Below are positions 37,014 to 57,700 of a stretch of 64,000 nt of DNA, piece after piece. The position numbers and the translations under genes are program-made. Below the pieces are notes generated by a model, which saw only the letters and a list, made by a program, of their open reading frames with translations, had not been told where the DNA came from and did no database searches. Every line of letters starts with the position of its first letter. Position 1 is the stretch's first letter. The stretch comes from Elysia chlorotica (Eukaryota > Mollusca > Gastropoda > Plakobranchidae). The stretch is from assembly GCA_003991915.1 (NCBI GenBank), contig RQTK01000095.1:593432-657431 (forward strand). The letters run 5' to 3'.

Positions 37014-39925
37014 GCTCGGTGTAGCTCAACCACACAGCTTGACACAATGACAGGGAGATCTGGCTTCTGTTGACTGAAAACAGCAGGAAATCTGATTAAA
37101 TAGATTATAATTTTAAATTATCATTAGTTCTTAATCTTATCTTTCCCAAAAAGAGTTTATAGTGTGCAATAATATTACTTTGAAATAGTTCCATTTGTTG
37201 GCCGTTTGAGTGTGTTTAAAGTGGGTTCTCCTAAAACTTATTTTATTTGTAATGAATTGAGATAAAGGTTCAAAGCAAGCCTTATAGTTAATAGGAAATT
37301 GGTTTGTCAGATGTGACTGCAGTTGAAAACATTGGACAACTATTTTTTACATCCTTTTTTTTTAGATTCCTTTAGATGAGGTCGAGAGTTTCTCTATAGA
37401 TACTAATCAAAACTTAGTTACATGTTTATCATCTGCCATACAATGTATTCATATAATTTTAGATTAAAAAATTCATATAAGGTCCAAATCATATTATACA
37501 TTGATACCAAGCTTACATGAAATGATATTGATGTTCACATAATATTTACAAATATATTATGTAGTTTTGTTTAGGATTTAGAATTTCTTAGTTGTGAATC
37601 AACAGTATTTATAATTAGCCATCACTGTATATCAGACTGGTCTGCAGTTGTACTTGAGTTGGTCTCACATCCAACGTCAGCACCATATCTATCTATGGCT
37701 TTATTCAGGGATGCCACCTCGCCATATCCAAATTTCCTGAACTTACGTACTCGCAAAAATTTAGATTTAAATTTCTTTTTCTGTTGGCTTTTAGTTGCTA
37801 AATTTGTTTTATCTGTTTGATTTTTTTTCCACCTTTCAAGTTTGTTTTATATGGATTTATGCCTAGGCGGCGTAGGCCTAAATAAAGTTCTGATCACAGG
37901 TCCAGAATCTGGAACCATATATAAGTAATTTGACAAAGAATAGGAAGTTTGGTGACATCTTTTTCTGAATACCAAAGTTTGACAGAGCCAGAGTAAATAA
38001 ATGTAAATGAGAGTATCTGATTGAATTATTAAGCATAAAGAAGAGTAAGAGTCCTATTCAAAGTTTATGGATTCAGAAGTATTAGTCTACTATTAGTATA
38101 AAGCAATTTATTTTTCAATAACAGTGGAATCCTCAAAAAGTCACCTCCGTTTAAGTCATCCTCAGTGAGCCAACATCAGGCAAATACTTTGTTTTTGTTG
38201 GGGCTTTTTTAAGTTACTCTTTGCTCTTAAAGTCCATTGCTTTTTTTCTCCTGCGTAAAGCAAAAAAGAATGGGAAGCACAGGAGAAGCGAAGGTGGTTG
38301 TGAAATTGTTTATTGCTCTCATTCAAGTAACTGTACAAGATGCATCGCCACAAAAAATGATTGCCTGACTGTCTGGACTTACTGGCCTGCCTTTAGAAGG
38401 AAAGCCGGCTAGTGTCATGGTTGGACAGTGAAGACAACTCTCAGGTTGCGTGAAACACATTGATTTAGTCAAAATTCCCATCTAGATCCATATAGTGGTA
38501 GTAGATCTAGCATCTTTATGGATCATTTCTCCGAGTTACTCGTCATACTCACCTCTAGATCTAGAATCTATACACTAGATCTAACGGTACCCACCTAAAT
38601 TGAGTCCAAATGTAGATCTAGATCTAGATCTAGATCTAGGTCTATCCAGATTTTCAACTGCTTAACTCTTTTATTTATATTACAATTTTACAGGCATATG
38701 ACTATTTCCTTTGAGTTGCATAAAACTGCACACATAAGGATGCTTGTTAAATCTGAATAAATGAAAAACCCTTAGTAATAGCAGCTTTTAGACTCCGCAC
38801 TTGATTCCAGATAAAATCGGTAGGTAGCCATGTTGAGGATAATTCGTATACAATCATTTTCTGCCTTACCCTTGTGGAGATCTCTAAGAAGTGTGTACTG
38901 TAACCGAACTTTTTAAGAGCATCCTCATCGTCATTATTGATGATCTAACGAGGAAGAGTCACTGCTGTTATGGGCCAATTTAATGATATAAGTCAAATAA
39001 TTTATTTATTTTAAGTGAAAGTAAACCAAATGAGAAAGTTAATACTATTTAAGAAAACCAAGATCATCACACAAAACACTATTGTACATAGCAGAGGTTC
39101 GAGAAAAACCCTAAGCTAAGTAGCAGAAGTCATTCTGATCGTTCAAGGAAACTGTATGTTTTTCTTCCACTCTTGCATTATCTTTTATGATAATTTTCTT
39201 AACATAGTGAAAATATCAAAAGCTGCGAAAATATTGTTATCACTGTGCCTACCACTACTGTTAGAAACTACAATAAGCGTTCGGCTACCACGCACTGTAC
39301 ATAATATGACTACGTAATACAGAAATCTTTATTCATCCCTCAAGAGGAAATTAAAAATACACTCTCTTCATAGAAAAGAAGAAATTACAAAGTTTACACT
39401 TATAAGAAAATAAAAATAAAGGCACAATTTTGACATAAAGATTAATGACAATAGCCCCCTATACATTATAATATATACGGTAAATCCTAATATCACAATA
39501 TCACAGCTAAAGTTACTGACTGTGAAACATCTCATCTTGTGTAAACGTTATAAATTTTACATAAAATACGCGCATACAAATGAATGAGTAATTACAAACA
39601 TAGATAATTAATATTAATAGAAGACAGTATTGTAGTCAAAAGGGTTTCTGTGTTGCAAAAAGGGCCTAATCATTCTTATAATAAAATTTTCTTTTTAAAG
39701 ATATAGGCCTAGACCTAAGCAAAAAAGAATGTCTGTATCTGTTGGTTCTGGCCCTTGGCATCCTAAATCCTCCACTCTGTAAAATTCTACTGTCGGATTC
39801 GTCATGGAGAGGATGCGCCTTGTCCTTCAGCATCTGTTTCGTCTTGATCTCAGTGCGTTGTTTACAAAGTTTGTCAAAGTCGTCTTGTCGCCTCCCAACC
39901 ACCCCATTTGCTTGAATTTTAGTAT

Positions 39926-40080
<155 letters not shown>

Positions 40081-40875
40081 CCGGGTACAGTTATGATCAG
40101 TTATGAAGCAAGGCAGTGAGTTACGGTAATTTAAAATTTAATGCCTTTAGCTTGGGACCACCCGCCATCCAATCCGCCTTAGTTCTCTGTTCAACTATCT
40201 TGTTGTATACACAGTTGGAATAAATTGGCGGGTTGTTGATGATAACTCGTCTAGATGGACTATTTGTTTCCTTAATATCCATAACATTTCTTTTTTTTAT
40301 TAGGCCAACTTTGGAAACAAGGCGACCTCAACTACTTCTACTACTATTTTTACTTCTACAAGACCTACTATTACTACTAGTGCTCCTACTACCAATACCA
40401 ACAATAATTATATAAATGTGTTTGTTGTTGTTGCGTTGTTTGGGGGTTTTGTGTTATTTTTCTGGCGTCTCTTTTTAAATTTTGTTTTTAATTTGTTTGT
40501 TTGTTTGTTTTTGTCTCATTTTTATGAAACCATCGTTACATCCTGGTTATTTTTTTTGTAATTGTACATGACTTGTACTTAGATCTTTTATTTATTTATT
40601 TTTTTTAATGTTGATTATTACAATAACTGTAGCCTATAGATTATATTAGAAGAGAAACGCGTTATAAAACTTACGATTGGGTTATGAAACACGTAGGGCG
40701 GCAACAAGGGACATAATGTCCACCTTTGTACATTACTAGAGGTGCGCTGGAGATTCCTAGATTAAAACCTGGGCGTGTGTCTAGCACTGACCGTTAGATA
40801 ATCCACTGACCGGCCTGGGCGTGTAACAAACTGGCCCAGTGCTCCACCCAAACAGCTGCTCTGGTGCTGCCAAAC

Positions 40876-41033
<158 letters not shown>

Positions 41034-41534
41034 CTTTACTGATTAACTGGGGTCTCTCCATGGTATTTCTGTACATCTCATTGAAATAATTAAATTATTG
41101 TACAGAATTGAAATTAAGAATATTTAAAATCCAGAATCTAGGGGTGAAGTTCGCTTCGCTTTGTGGGTATACAACAAGGTAAACGTGTTTTTGGTTCACC
41201 ACAGCCTATTCACCACAGCCTATACGATTAGATGCATTAAATAAGCAAGACGCAAAAGGGAAACAACTGATAGATAGTCTTCAAAAGCGTGTATGTTACA
41301 TGTCCTGTGTTTCAACCGGCGTGGCTGTTTCTTCCTTGTTTACTCCGCAACACGTTCTCAATTCCTTATCTTTGGTGAATTTCTACATTAGGGTTCCCTG
41401 AACAGATTCAAGTACCGGACTAGGGTGGAGATTTCATACGCTGCCAGATGTGCGCTTGGTCCTGGGCTACGCCACAGGCTTATGTAATTATCTCGGCCTA
41501 ATGTGCGCCATCAACCTAAGACGACATGCTTCCC

Positions 41535-41543
41535 TATAAAAAG
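41535..41543 (+). promoter_or_regulatory. TATA box of the LDLa-ShKT gene
   Basis: TATAAAAAG lies 83 bases before the ATG at 41618, and a pyrimidine-rich initiator-like CTACCATCAG follows about 30 bases downstream. A strong TATA box fits a highly or tissue-specifically expressed secreted protein. Confidence 0.75.
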
Positions 41544-41617
41544 CCAGAGCCTGGCTCTGTCGGCCTTGTCTACCATCAGCTCTCTCCAAGACATACCATC
41601 ACACAACAGGATTCATC

Positions 41618-49363
<7,746 letters not shown>

Positions 49364-49733
49364 ACTTCGACCCCTGCGGAGGTCAAATGTAACGTTAGAG
49401 GTCAAGATGCATATTTATGCCAGAGGTCAAGGTCAAGGTCAAAGGCTTTGTAGTGTACTAAGAGAAAAAAAAAAGTAAAAAATAGTTTTGAAAAACGGAT
49501 ATTTACAGAGACAAAAATAGCAGTAACTCATGCACAGAGGGACAGGCAGCATCGCATGTGGAGATGGGTGCAGTAACCAGACACCCTTGTGGTCTGTGTT
49601 GCGTTTCCAGCCAAGTAGATCTACAACAGATTTGCGGATTATGCGATGAAACGCCTTGTTTCAGATTTCAGTTAAGACAATTCAGTAGAAAAGACCTGGT
49701 TCTGGTGTATTTAATGGTTATTAATTTTATATT

Positions 49734-49739
49734 AATAAA
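49734..49739 (+). terminator. Possible polyadenylation signal of the LDLa-ShKT gene
   Basis: AATAAA lies about 370 bases after the TAA at 49361-49363, the first canonical signal seen downstream. The true 3' end could lie elsewhere. Confidence 0.45.
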
Positions 49740-50063
49740 CTTATGGGTTTCATACGTCATCTCCTTCCTCTTATTTTTTGTTTCAAAATTAAACTTTACG
49801 AGTGGTCGTATTTCTGTATGAACGACATATTTGTATACATTCAGGAAAAGGCACCATCAGATATATTTCTAACAATTACATGTCTTATCGTATGTACAGT
49901 TTTATAACCATTCCTACTTGTATGTTCAATCAAGTTACTAGGAAAGAATCGAATAAATACAAAAACCTTGATCTGCTTAGACTAGTATCTATCTGTCTGA
50001 CTGTCTCTCTCTTTCTCACTCTCCAAGATATGTCTGCCTCTCTCTCTCTCTTTCCAACGTCTG

Positions 50064-50113
<50 letters not shown>

Positions 50114-50354
50114 TTCACTGCGATCCTTATTGTGACTTGGCCTGTTCTTATGGGGCCTTGATAACAATGATGATCTTTTATTGTAAGGAAAGAATGATAC
50201 TAAGTGAGTATTTTTTATTGGCCTACAAGCCTACTAGACTAACAATGTAAACTGTCCTAACTTTGCCCAACATTTCAATGATATGTAGAACACTTTGATT
50301 CTAAATGAGAATGTTTGTTTATTCCGGTGACGCTGCCTGTAATTTTTGTTATCT

Positions 50355-50650
50355 CGTGACTGACAAGTTTAGCCTGGCCCCGAAGCTTTCGCCTCGTGCA
50401 GGAGTTTCTAGGGGCAGTGTCTATCGGACCTATCACGTTCCGTTCTTCGTCAGCCACAAACAAAACAAACAAAAAAGTAAAAAACAGTCTGATTAATATA
50501 CCACACGCTGTGATCAAATTCAAAGCGACAGTTAAGTCCAGTAGCCTTCTCCGCTGCAGTGGCGTGTTGATTCCAGCTGTTATTGAATTTCGAACCTCGG
50601 CCCTCCTGCTCGTCAGCCCAGAGCACTGTCGATCAAGCCATGTTCCGTTA
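50355..50650 (-). mobile_element. Possible SINE of the second family
   Basis: On the minus strand, GCTCTGGGCTGACGAGCAGG then CCGAGGTTCGAAATTC is a tRNA-like head resembling 3662-3720. The downstream extent is uncertain. Confidence 0.4.
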
Positions 50651-51721
50651 TCAATATGGAGGGCACAACGCTCCCAGAGCAAACCAAAAAGACTCAAATA
50701 ATTATCGATCGTTGGAAATCAATATGTCAACCATTTTCATGACAAACACTTACAATAGCAATAGTTCAAAGAAACGATGATCTGTCATCATTTTATTCAC
50801 TTCGTTTTACGATTTTCTAGTAACAGCAAATAGTTGATCTGAACAACTCAGAATAGTTCATAAATGTATCATATAAATTTTCAAAGCGTTTATGGCAATA
50901 TAAAATCCACAGAATTTCCAAATTTTCTCCGCTCCAGGTATTTGTTGAATCTGTTGGAACGCAGTGTCTGTGGTCTATAGTTTCCAGTGCTGCAAAACCT
51001 CATGTATAACACTTATTATTAACAGTATTGGCAACACGAATGTAGTGATGTACACCCACGTTAATCCCATACGTGACAGTGGACTACAGAGCGTATTTAA
51101 GATACACAACCATACCCACACAAATAACAGGCACTGTAGCGAACACATTTTGACATAACAAGGGTAAATTTAATAGCTGTCTATTTATTTTAAATTAGTT
51201 GTATAGTTTGGACAATAATGATACAATCATAACGTTGTACTTATTGAGTATTTTTTTCCAGCATATAAGTTATAAGCCTACTGTCCTAGATTTGCCTATC
51301 GTTTTACTGATACACTGTACTCGTATATAGCTCGCTTTGGTTCTAAATGCAAAATGTTTGTTTAATTCGGTGACACTGCCTGTTATAATTGGAAGCTGCA
51401 CCATAATGCATCAAGACTGCAGCCCACTGCCCAAACTCCTGGTGTTATTGACTAATTCCTTTTCTCCTGGTTTGACGTCTCCTACAACCCACAGGATCTC
51501 CCAATTATATAACTTGAGTTCAACTCTCCACCCCCCCCCCCCCTCAAACAAAAAAACAACAACCCAACAATCAAAAACAAAACAACAACAACAACAAAAA
51601 CAATAGGGGAGGAAGGGAGAAGTGTTTTATCGTGACAGTATGAAAGAAGACAAAAGAGCGAGGCGAAGACAAGATTGCGATGAAGAATTGTGGATTTGAC
51701 TACCGATACAAAGTCATGTCA

Positions 51722-52221
51722 GGTGCGAACTGGCTCAGGTGGTAGAGCGTTGGTCTCAAACTCATGTGCTTGGTGTAGACCAGGAACCAAAGCGAAAGCG
51801 GGCCGAACACAGCGCCTTGTGGACCTCCACTTAACATTGGGGCCGATTCTTGCGGGGGAAGCGAAAGCGGGTCGAACACAGCGCTTTGTGGACCTGCACT
51901 AAACACTGGGGCCGATTCTCGCGGGGGAGGGCGGACTAGCTTAAGTGGTAGAATGTTGGTCTTCCAATGTGCAGTCACAAAGTCTGCGGTTCGAATCCGA
52001 CGATAGGTCCAAAATTTATTTGTCCAATTTCGTCCCTTACGCGTTGCGTCGGTGTCAGTAGAAAAACTAGAATAATTATGACCTAGTGAGACAGGGGCCC
52101 GGGCGTCCCCAGTCTGTCTCGTGTGAGCAACACATAAAATTGTCAGATGTCAGTATTGGGACCGTCCACAATATAGCCTAAATAGTACTGGCGTTAGACG
52201 TTAAGCAACCAACTCAACTCA
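51722..52221 (+). mobile_element. Two SINE heads (type B), one partial and one full copy
   Basis: A first head starts GAACTGGCTCAGGTGGTAGA at about 51724 but breaks off after some 50 bases. A complete copy starts about 51930 (ACTAGCTTAAGTGGTAGAAT, B box GGTTCGAATCC), has the common body and ends AGCAACCAACTCAACTC near 52220. Between them a 69-bp segment (AAAGCGAAAGCGGGYCGAAC) is tandemly duplicated at 51789-51926. Confidence 0.82.
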
Positions 52222-53574
52222 CCGAAGAAATGTCTAGTGTGGCATGGTCAGTGATATTGTTTTAGACTAGATAGACTAAGCAACACGTCGGTCATGAGAC
52301 AGACAGGAAGCTCCCGCCAGTGGTGGACCCTCACTCCAAGCTCTGCGCTCGCGGTGAACCTTAATTTGACTTTAGTGGGCGTAATTTGGCATACTTTTGC
52401 CAAACTATATCATAATTCTGCGGGGTCAGGTTTGTGAATCTACCGGAAGTCAGCCTGCATACAAATGAGGGTCCTATGGCTCAATGCGCGATCACACACT
52501 GTCATCGCGAAAAGTACTTTGCACGGCAAAGAGCATTCGCCACTCTGTGTTTTTAGGTCTAAGTGCATGGCACGTTTCTGCATCAAGGTACAACTTGTAC
52601 TTATGACATGCGCAGTATGGCCTAGGCCATAACAAAAGCTGTCTTCTCACATGCACAGATGTGAGCAGTGATCACAGTTCACAGTGCCATTCAAGCTCCT
52701 TCAGAAAAACTCTCACAAAGCTTTGGTCCTGTGCGGCACTAGCCAACAAATCAAGTTCCTTCACACTTTGACTAAGCTTCAGATTTGTGCACAGACAGAA
52801 AGATGCTTTTTTTAAAGTTTCCGGCCTATGGGTGACCGCTGCATAACACAATACATGTATCTTTGCTTGCTTATCTTGCATGGGTCTTTTAGCCTGATCG
52901 CCCACACATTTTATTAAATGGGCTCTGGACCTGCTGCTATAAAAATAGCTCAAACTTTAAAACAAGTTTTCTCATTTTGTATATTGAGATATCGTTCAAT
53001 ACATCATTCCCAGGATTTAGTTAAGCGTTTGTCTAATATGCATACGTCCACAGGGTATATCGTAACATTTAAGTGAAAAAACAAAACAAATTTGAGACAG
53101 CACTAGGTATCTACTTAGAAACATTACATGTAATACTTTTGCATGAATTTCTTAGCTCAGGGTTTTATACCCAAGACAAATTATTTCTTCCGTTCAAAAA
53201 ATGTGACTATTTTTCCCCCCAAAGTGAAAAAGGACAGAACTGATAATTCTGTATCTATGATTACTTTTTTTTTCCAATATATCATCAACGATTACACTAC
53301 ACATTGGTTAAGAAACTCAAGGAGACTAAATTTTTTGTTACTACACATTGATTAAGAAACTCGAGGAGACTAAATTTTTTGTTTAGAAAAGGAAGACATG
53401 GATAGTATTGTTTGAAACCACACCAACATAACAAATGCATAATGGAGCTTAAAATATTTTTATTTCCAAATAAAGCACATACTATGAAACAAAACAGCAC
53501 CAAAATAGAGCTTGCTTAGGGCAGTAACAGTTACTACAGGTTACAACAACTGAATGTTGAGCTCAGAGAAATGC

Positions 53575-53935
53575 AAGGAAACAACAGGAGCTCGGTACCC
53601 AGCACTCAGAATACCGCACACTAACAAAGTAACATTAACAAGCTTGGCTCAACCTATTGCAAACAACAGGAGCTCGGTACCCAGCACTCAGAATACCGCA
53701 CACTAACAAAGTAACATTAACAAGCTTGGCTCAACCTATTGCAAACAACAGGAGCTCGGTACCCAGCACTCGGAATACCGCACACTAACAAAGTAACATG
53801 AACAAAATAACATTAACAAGCTTGGCTCAACCTATTGGAAACCAACAGGAGCTCGGTACCGAGAACTCAGAATACCGCACACTAACAAAGCACACTAGCA
53901 AAGTAACATTAACAAGCTTGGCTCAACCTATTGGA
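53575..53935. repeat. 82-bp minisatellite (about 4 copies)
   Basis: Units start ACAACAGGAGCTCGGTACCC and end GGCTCAACCTATTGCAA. Copies start near 53581, 53663, 53745 and 53841; the third is lengthened by a partial internal repeat of GTAACATGAACAAAATAAC. Confidence 0.93.
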
Positions 53936-54729
53936 AGTGAGAGAGGGTAATGATTGTAGATGTTGAGATGATTTATTATTTGTTGTGAATGATGACTATT
54001 CTAGTCCATGCAATGCCTGTGTGATGTTTGTGTGGTGATAATGGTTTTTCCTCACACTTTTAACATAAATATATTTTGAGTAAACAATTAAGATTTGAAA
54101 CTTAACAAGCTGTTACCTGACAAACTGTTTAATTATATAAAGGTCATGTAGATCTGCGCATTAATTGTTTTCTACGAGTTAGGAAAATGATTTGCTTAAC
54201 ATTATGAGCTCATTTTACCATTACCTCACTTGCTTCTGTTGAACATTTAAAAACTTTTTTAATCAGTGGCATACATGTAACAAAAAAATCTTCAAAATAA
54301 AACATTACTGCCTCACACACCTTTCAATAACTATTTGCAGCCAGCCAACCAGTTCCCTTTAAAATATCATTCAAAATCTGAAGTACGAGTCACCAATGTG
54401 AGATTAACACGCTTATTCCCAGCATACATATGGTGTTTGATTGACTTCCCATGTTTACATAACTTCTGAGTTTTTGATAAAACTTGCTCCCAGAGGTTAA
54501 AATTTTCAATAAAACCAACAAAGATGCTCTTTAAAGATTCTAAGATAGTAAGAACGATGTCCCTGATGTGGTAGTCATTCACATTTACCATAGAACCTAA
54601 ATTTTGACATAGAAACAAAAAGGGAAGGGTTGAGTGATATACAGAGAATCTCTGTTCACCGAGACACATACGAGGGGTGAGCGACATGACTAACAAGCGG
54701 CATGACTAACACACTAACATGGCCGCCAA

Positions 54730-57700
54730 TCAGGTGGTGTTTAGTGACGTCTGATGCGCGGCCGACGTGTCGAGCTTGAGAACTTCCCTGAGCGCCATCG
54801 TGGCGTAGCACGACGGAGGCAGCGACATCTCCAGCACAGCGGCCTTGAACTTGCCTGGGTGTGGGGAGACAGGGAGAGGACATTGTCATTTGTCAAGCAA
54901 ATATTCTCCATCTTTAGTCATTGGTAATTGTAGAAAGAAATAGAGGCAAAGATATATAATTGGGAAGCAGCAGTTGCAAGACATAGACTTACATAACCAA
55001 AAATGTATATATATACTGTAGTTTTAGATGTAAAAATGCCGTTATGTAATTGTAGGAGATACATACATGCAAACTTAAGGAATATTTTTTACCTAGGTAT
55101 AGGAGATACATAATATTATTGAATTATCAGATGTTTTTGTCTATCAGAGAAAAGGACTAGCCTGAGCATTATGTGATCTAAACCCATCCACTGACAGCAC
55201 TAGCAAATTAAACACCAACGTGTGTCAAACATTGTGGGGACGTTTTAAAAGCAAGAAATACCAAGTTAAAATTTTAGGTTAGTTAAAAGACAAAATGGTT
55301 CACAAAATTATGTGTCACAGTGAAAAAAATATTATTGAACATCTTAATATTGAAATTCACCACTGCAGTATTCTCTGATACAAATATAAAGACCTCTATT
55401 TTGTGCAAAGGAATGGGTTGGAAATAGCATCAAAAGAACAGAAGTATATCAGACCCAGAAAGTGAGTCTATCTGTGGCCCAGACTTGCAGTCTTCAATAC
55501 AGAAACCATGGCAGAAAATTCTAAACCAAATGTTACTCTTACATGGTGCAATTTTTAAACCAATCCTTGTTAACGTTTCTCCCTCATTTTAATAAACTCT
55601 CCTCATGTCATGCATTGTTTGTGGCTAAGTATGAACGTCAGCGACTGAGCTTGACTTATTTTGTGGCATTTCTATGCATTTCTGTAAGAGCCTGGGATTC
55701 AAGCTGCTAACACAAGCTTAAGGAAGGGTAAGAGCCTGGGATTCAAGCTGCTAACACAAGCTTAAGGAAGGGTAAGAGCCTGGGATTCAAGCTGCTAACA
55801 CAAGCTTAAGGAAGGGTAAGGGCCTGGGATTCAAGCTGCTAACACAAGCTTAAGGAAGGGTAAGAGCCTGGGATTCAAGCTGCTAACACAAGCTTAAGGA
55901 AGGGTAAGAGCCTGGGATTCAAGCTGCTAACACAAGCTTAATGAAGGAGACCTTTAGTCACTGGCTGCGGTAAGTCCTCTTGCTTGAGAATGTCCCAATC
56001 GCTCAGTGTCAGGGGAAGAGTGTAGTCGTCATACTGGTGATGAGACCACGATATGTCGGCCGGGACTACAATGATATGCCGATATGCACCTGGGAGAGAA
56101 TAGTCCCTGGAAATAGAGAAATCATGTTTCAAAAAGAAGATATAGATATATTCGGCACCTAAAGAATTTTTTCTCCTAATATTCAACACAAGCCCAAACG
56201 ATTTTTGGAAAGGCGAGACAGTCAGGTTGTGTAGCAAAGCGACTTCTAATCCGATGTCTTTGGCTTAATTTCCTTATCAGGCCACCTAACCTTCAACCCA
56301 GTGTGTTTGTGCTGTCAGTATGATGTGACTGCCTGAGTCCTGGGTGTCGCGCCTGTTGACATGATATGATGCTCTATGGGAACCTTGGAGGCACTCAACT
56401 AGGATAGAGCTTTGGTTTCTCCCAACACACATGTCAGTTTCTCTCTCCCAATCTCTAGTACAACACTGATCAATCTTTTGACAAAAGATACTAAGTATTT
56501 TGATACAAAGTTTAAGTTATCTCCCTTGATTTGTGTGAGTTATGTTACTTTGGTGATCCTGTGAATCTCCTACCCATCATTCCCAGCTGCCACTCCTCAC
56601 AGCGTGCATTCTGCAGGGGCTACAGTCTCAGAATCTTTAACACTTGTGTACCCAGAATGTCCTTTCAAAAATCATACCAATGAGCTGAATTTGCATGTGA
56701 GAATACTAAAGAACAGTTTTTACAATTTAAAAATAATAAGAGAAAGATACTAATGTACATTAATCATGATGTAAACATTGGGTGACACATACTTAGTAGC
56801 TGTATCATGCTTGGGAATGGACAGGTAAACATTTTGGCACAGGCTTTGTAGTGGTGCTAGTAATGATGTACTGACATGAAGAAACTCAAGATATTTTTGT
56901 TTTAATTTTGTGACTGATCTGCTTGGGTCCATCAAAGGTTCTATAGAAACCAGTTGCATGTGTACAACATTGTTACATGGTACAATTTTTTCCCCTGATA
57001 AGCATCCTTTTTGAGGCTCTACTAATACCAACATAAAAATCTATATCATAAAGCTTATTTCTCAGGCCAGCTTTGTCATTCCAACAGATTGGCTACTCTC
57101 CTCGAACAACAAAGAGACAAGCTGTCACGTTTGATGTAAGATTCAGACTCGAGTATTGCATGGTCGCACTTCCTCACGGAGACTATGAGCTGCGTTCTGT
57201 GACTCAACATTTATCTGGATCAATGTCACAGCACTAGCGCTAGTCACGAGAGAGACGGGTCCGGCACAGAGATAAGACCATGCCCTGTGGACGACCAGTG
57301 CCCAGCCAAAGTCCAGTGAGTGTCCAGCAAGGCACTTACATCAGAGATAAGACTGGTCAGTCCACAGGATCCGTGCACTCGGCAAGTTGGATAAGGTCCA
57401 GCCTCTCTTATCTTTATCATTAGATAAGATCCATGTTGGGAAATCCCAGTGTAGCTTTTCTTGCATAAAATTGTGAAAGAATTTGCCCAGTCTATGAAAT
57501 TACATCACTTTTAATAGTCATAACTAATTTACCCCATTTGCTGGTAAAATATTAAAAACATTTGGTCGATAAAACATAAACATAACAATGTATGAAGCTT
57601 TACATGCACAAATACATGACTCACTTTTGAGGCCTTTTCATGTTGTCAATGTCCAGCCCATCATTCCTGAGCATCTCCCGGTACCATCCATGCACTGAAA

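Larger units (their letters stand above)
49740..54729. other. Intergenic region between convergent LDLa and PUS7 genes
   Basis: No gene is supported. It contains a (CT)n run at 50070-50103, two diverged copies of a segment of about 180 bp (50160-50340 and 51205-51390), SINEs at 51722-52221, a 46-bp duplication at 53310-53390, an 82-bp minisatellite at 53575-53935, and presumably the PUS7 3' UTR at its right end. Confidence 0.6.

Noticed and set aside
52672..52953. 93-residue minus-strand frame
   Set aside because: No domain, no splice context and ordinary base composition; most likely chance.
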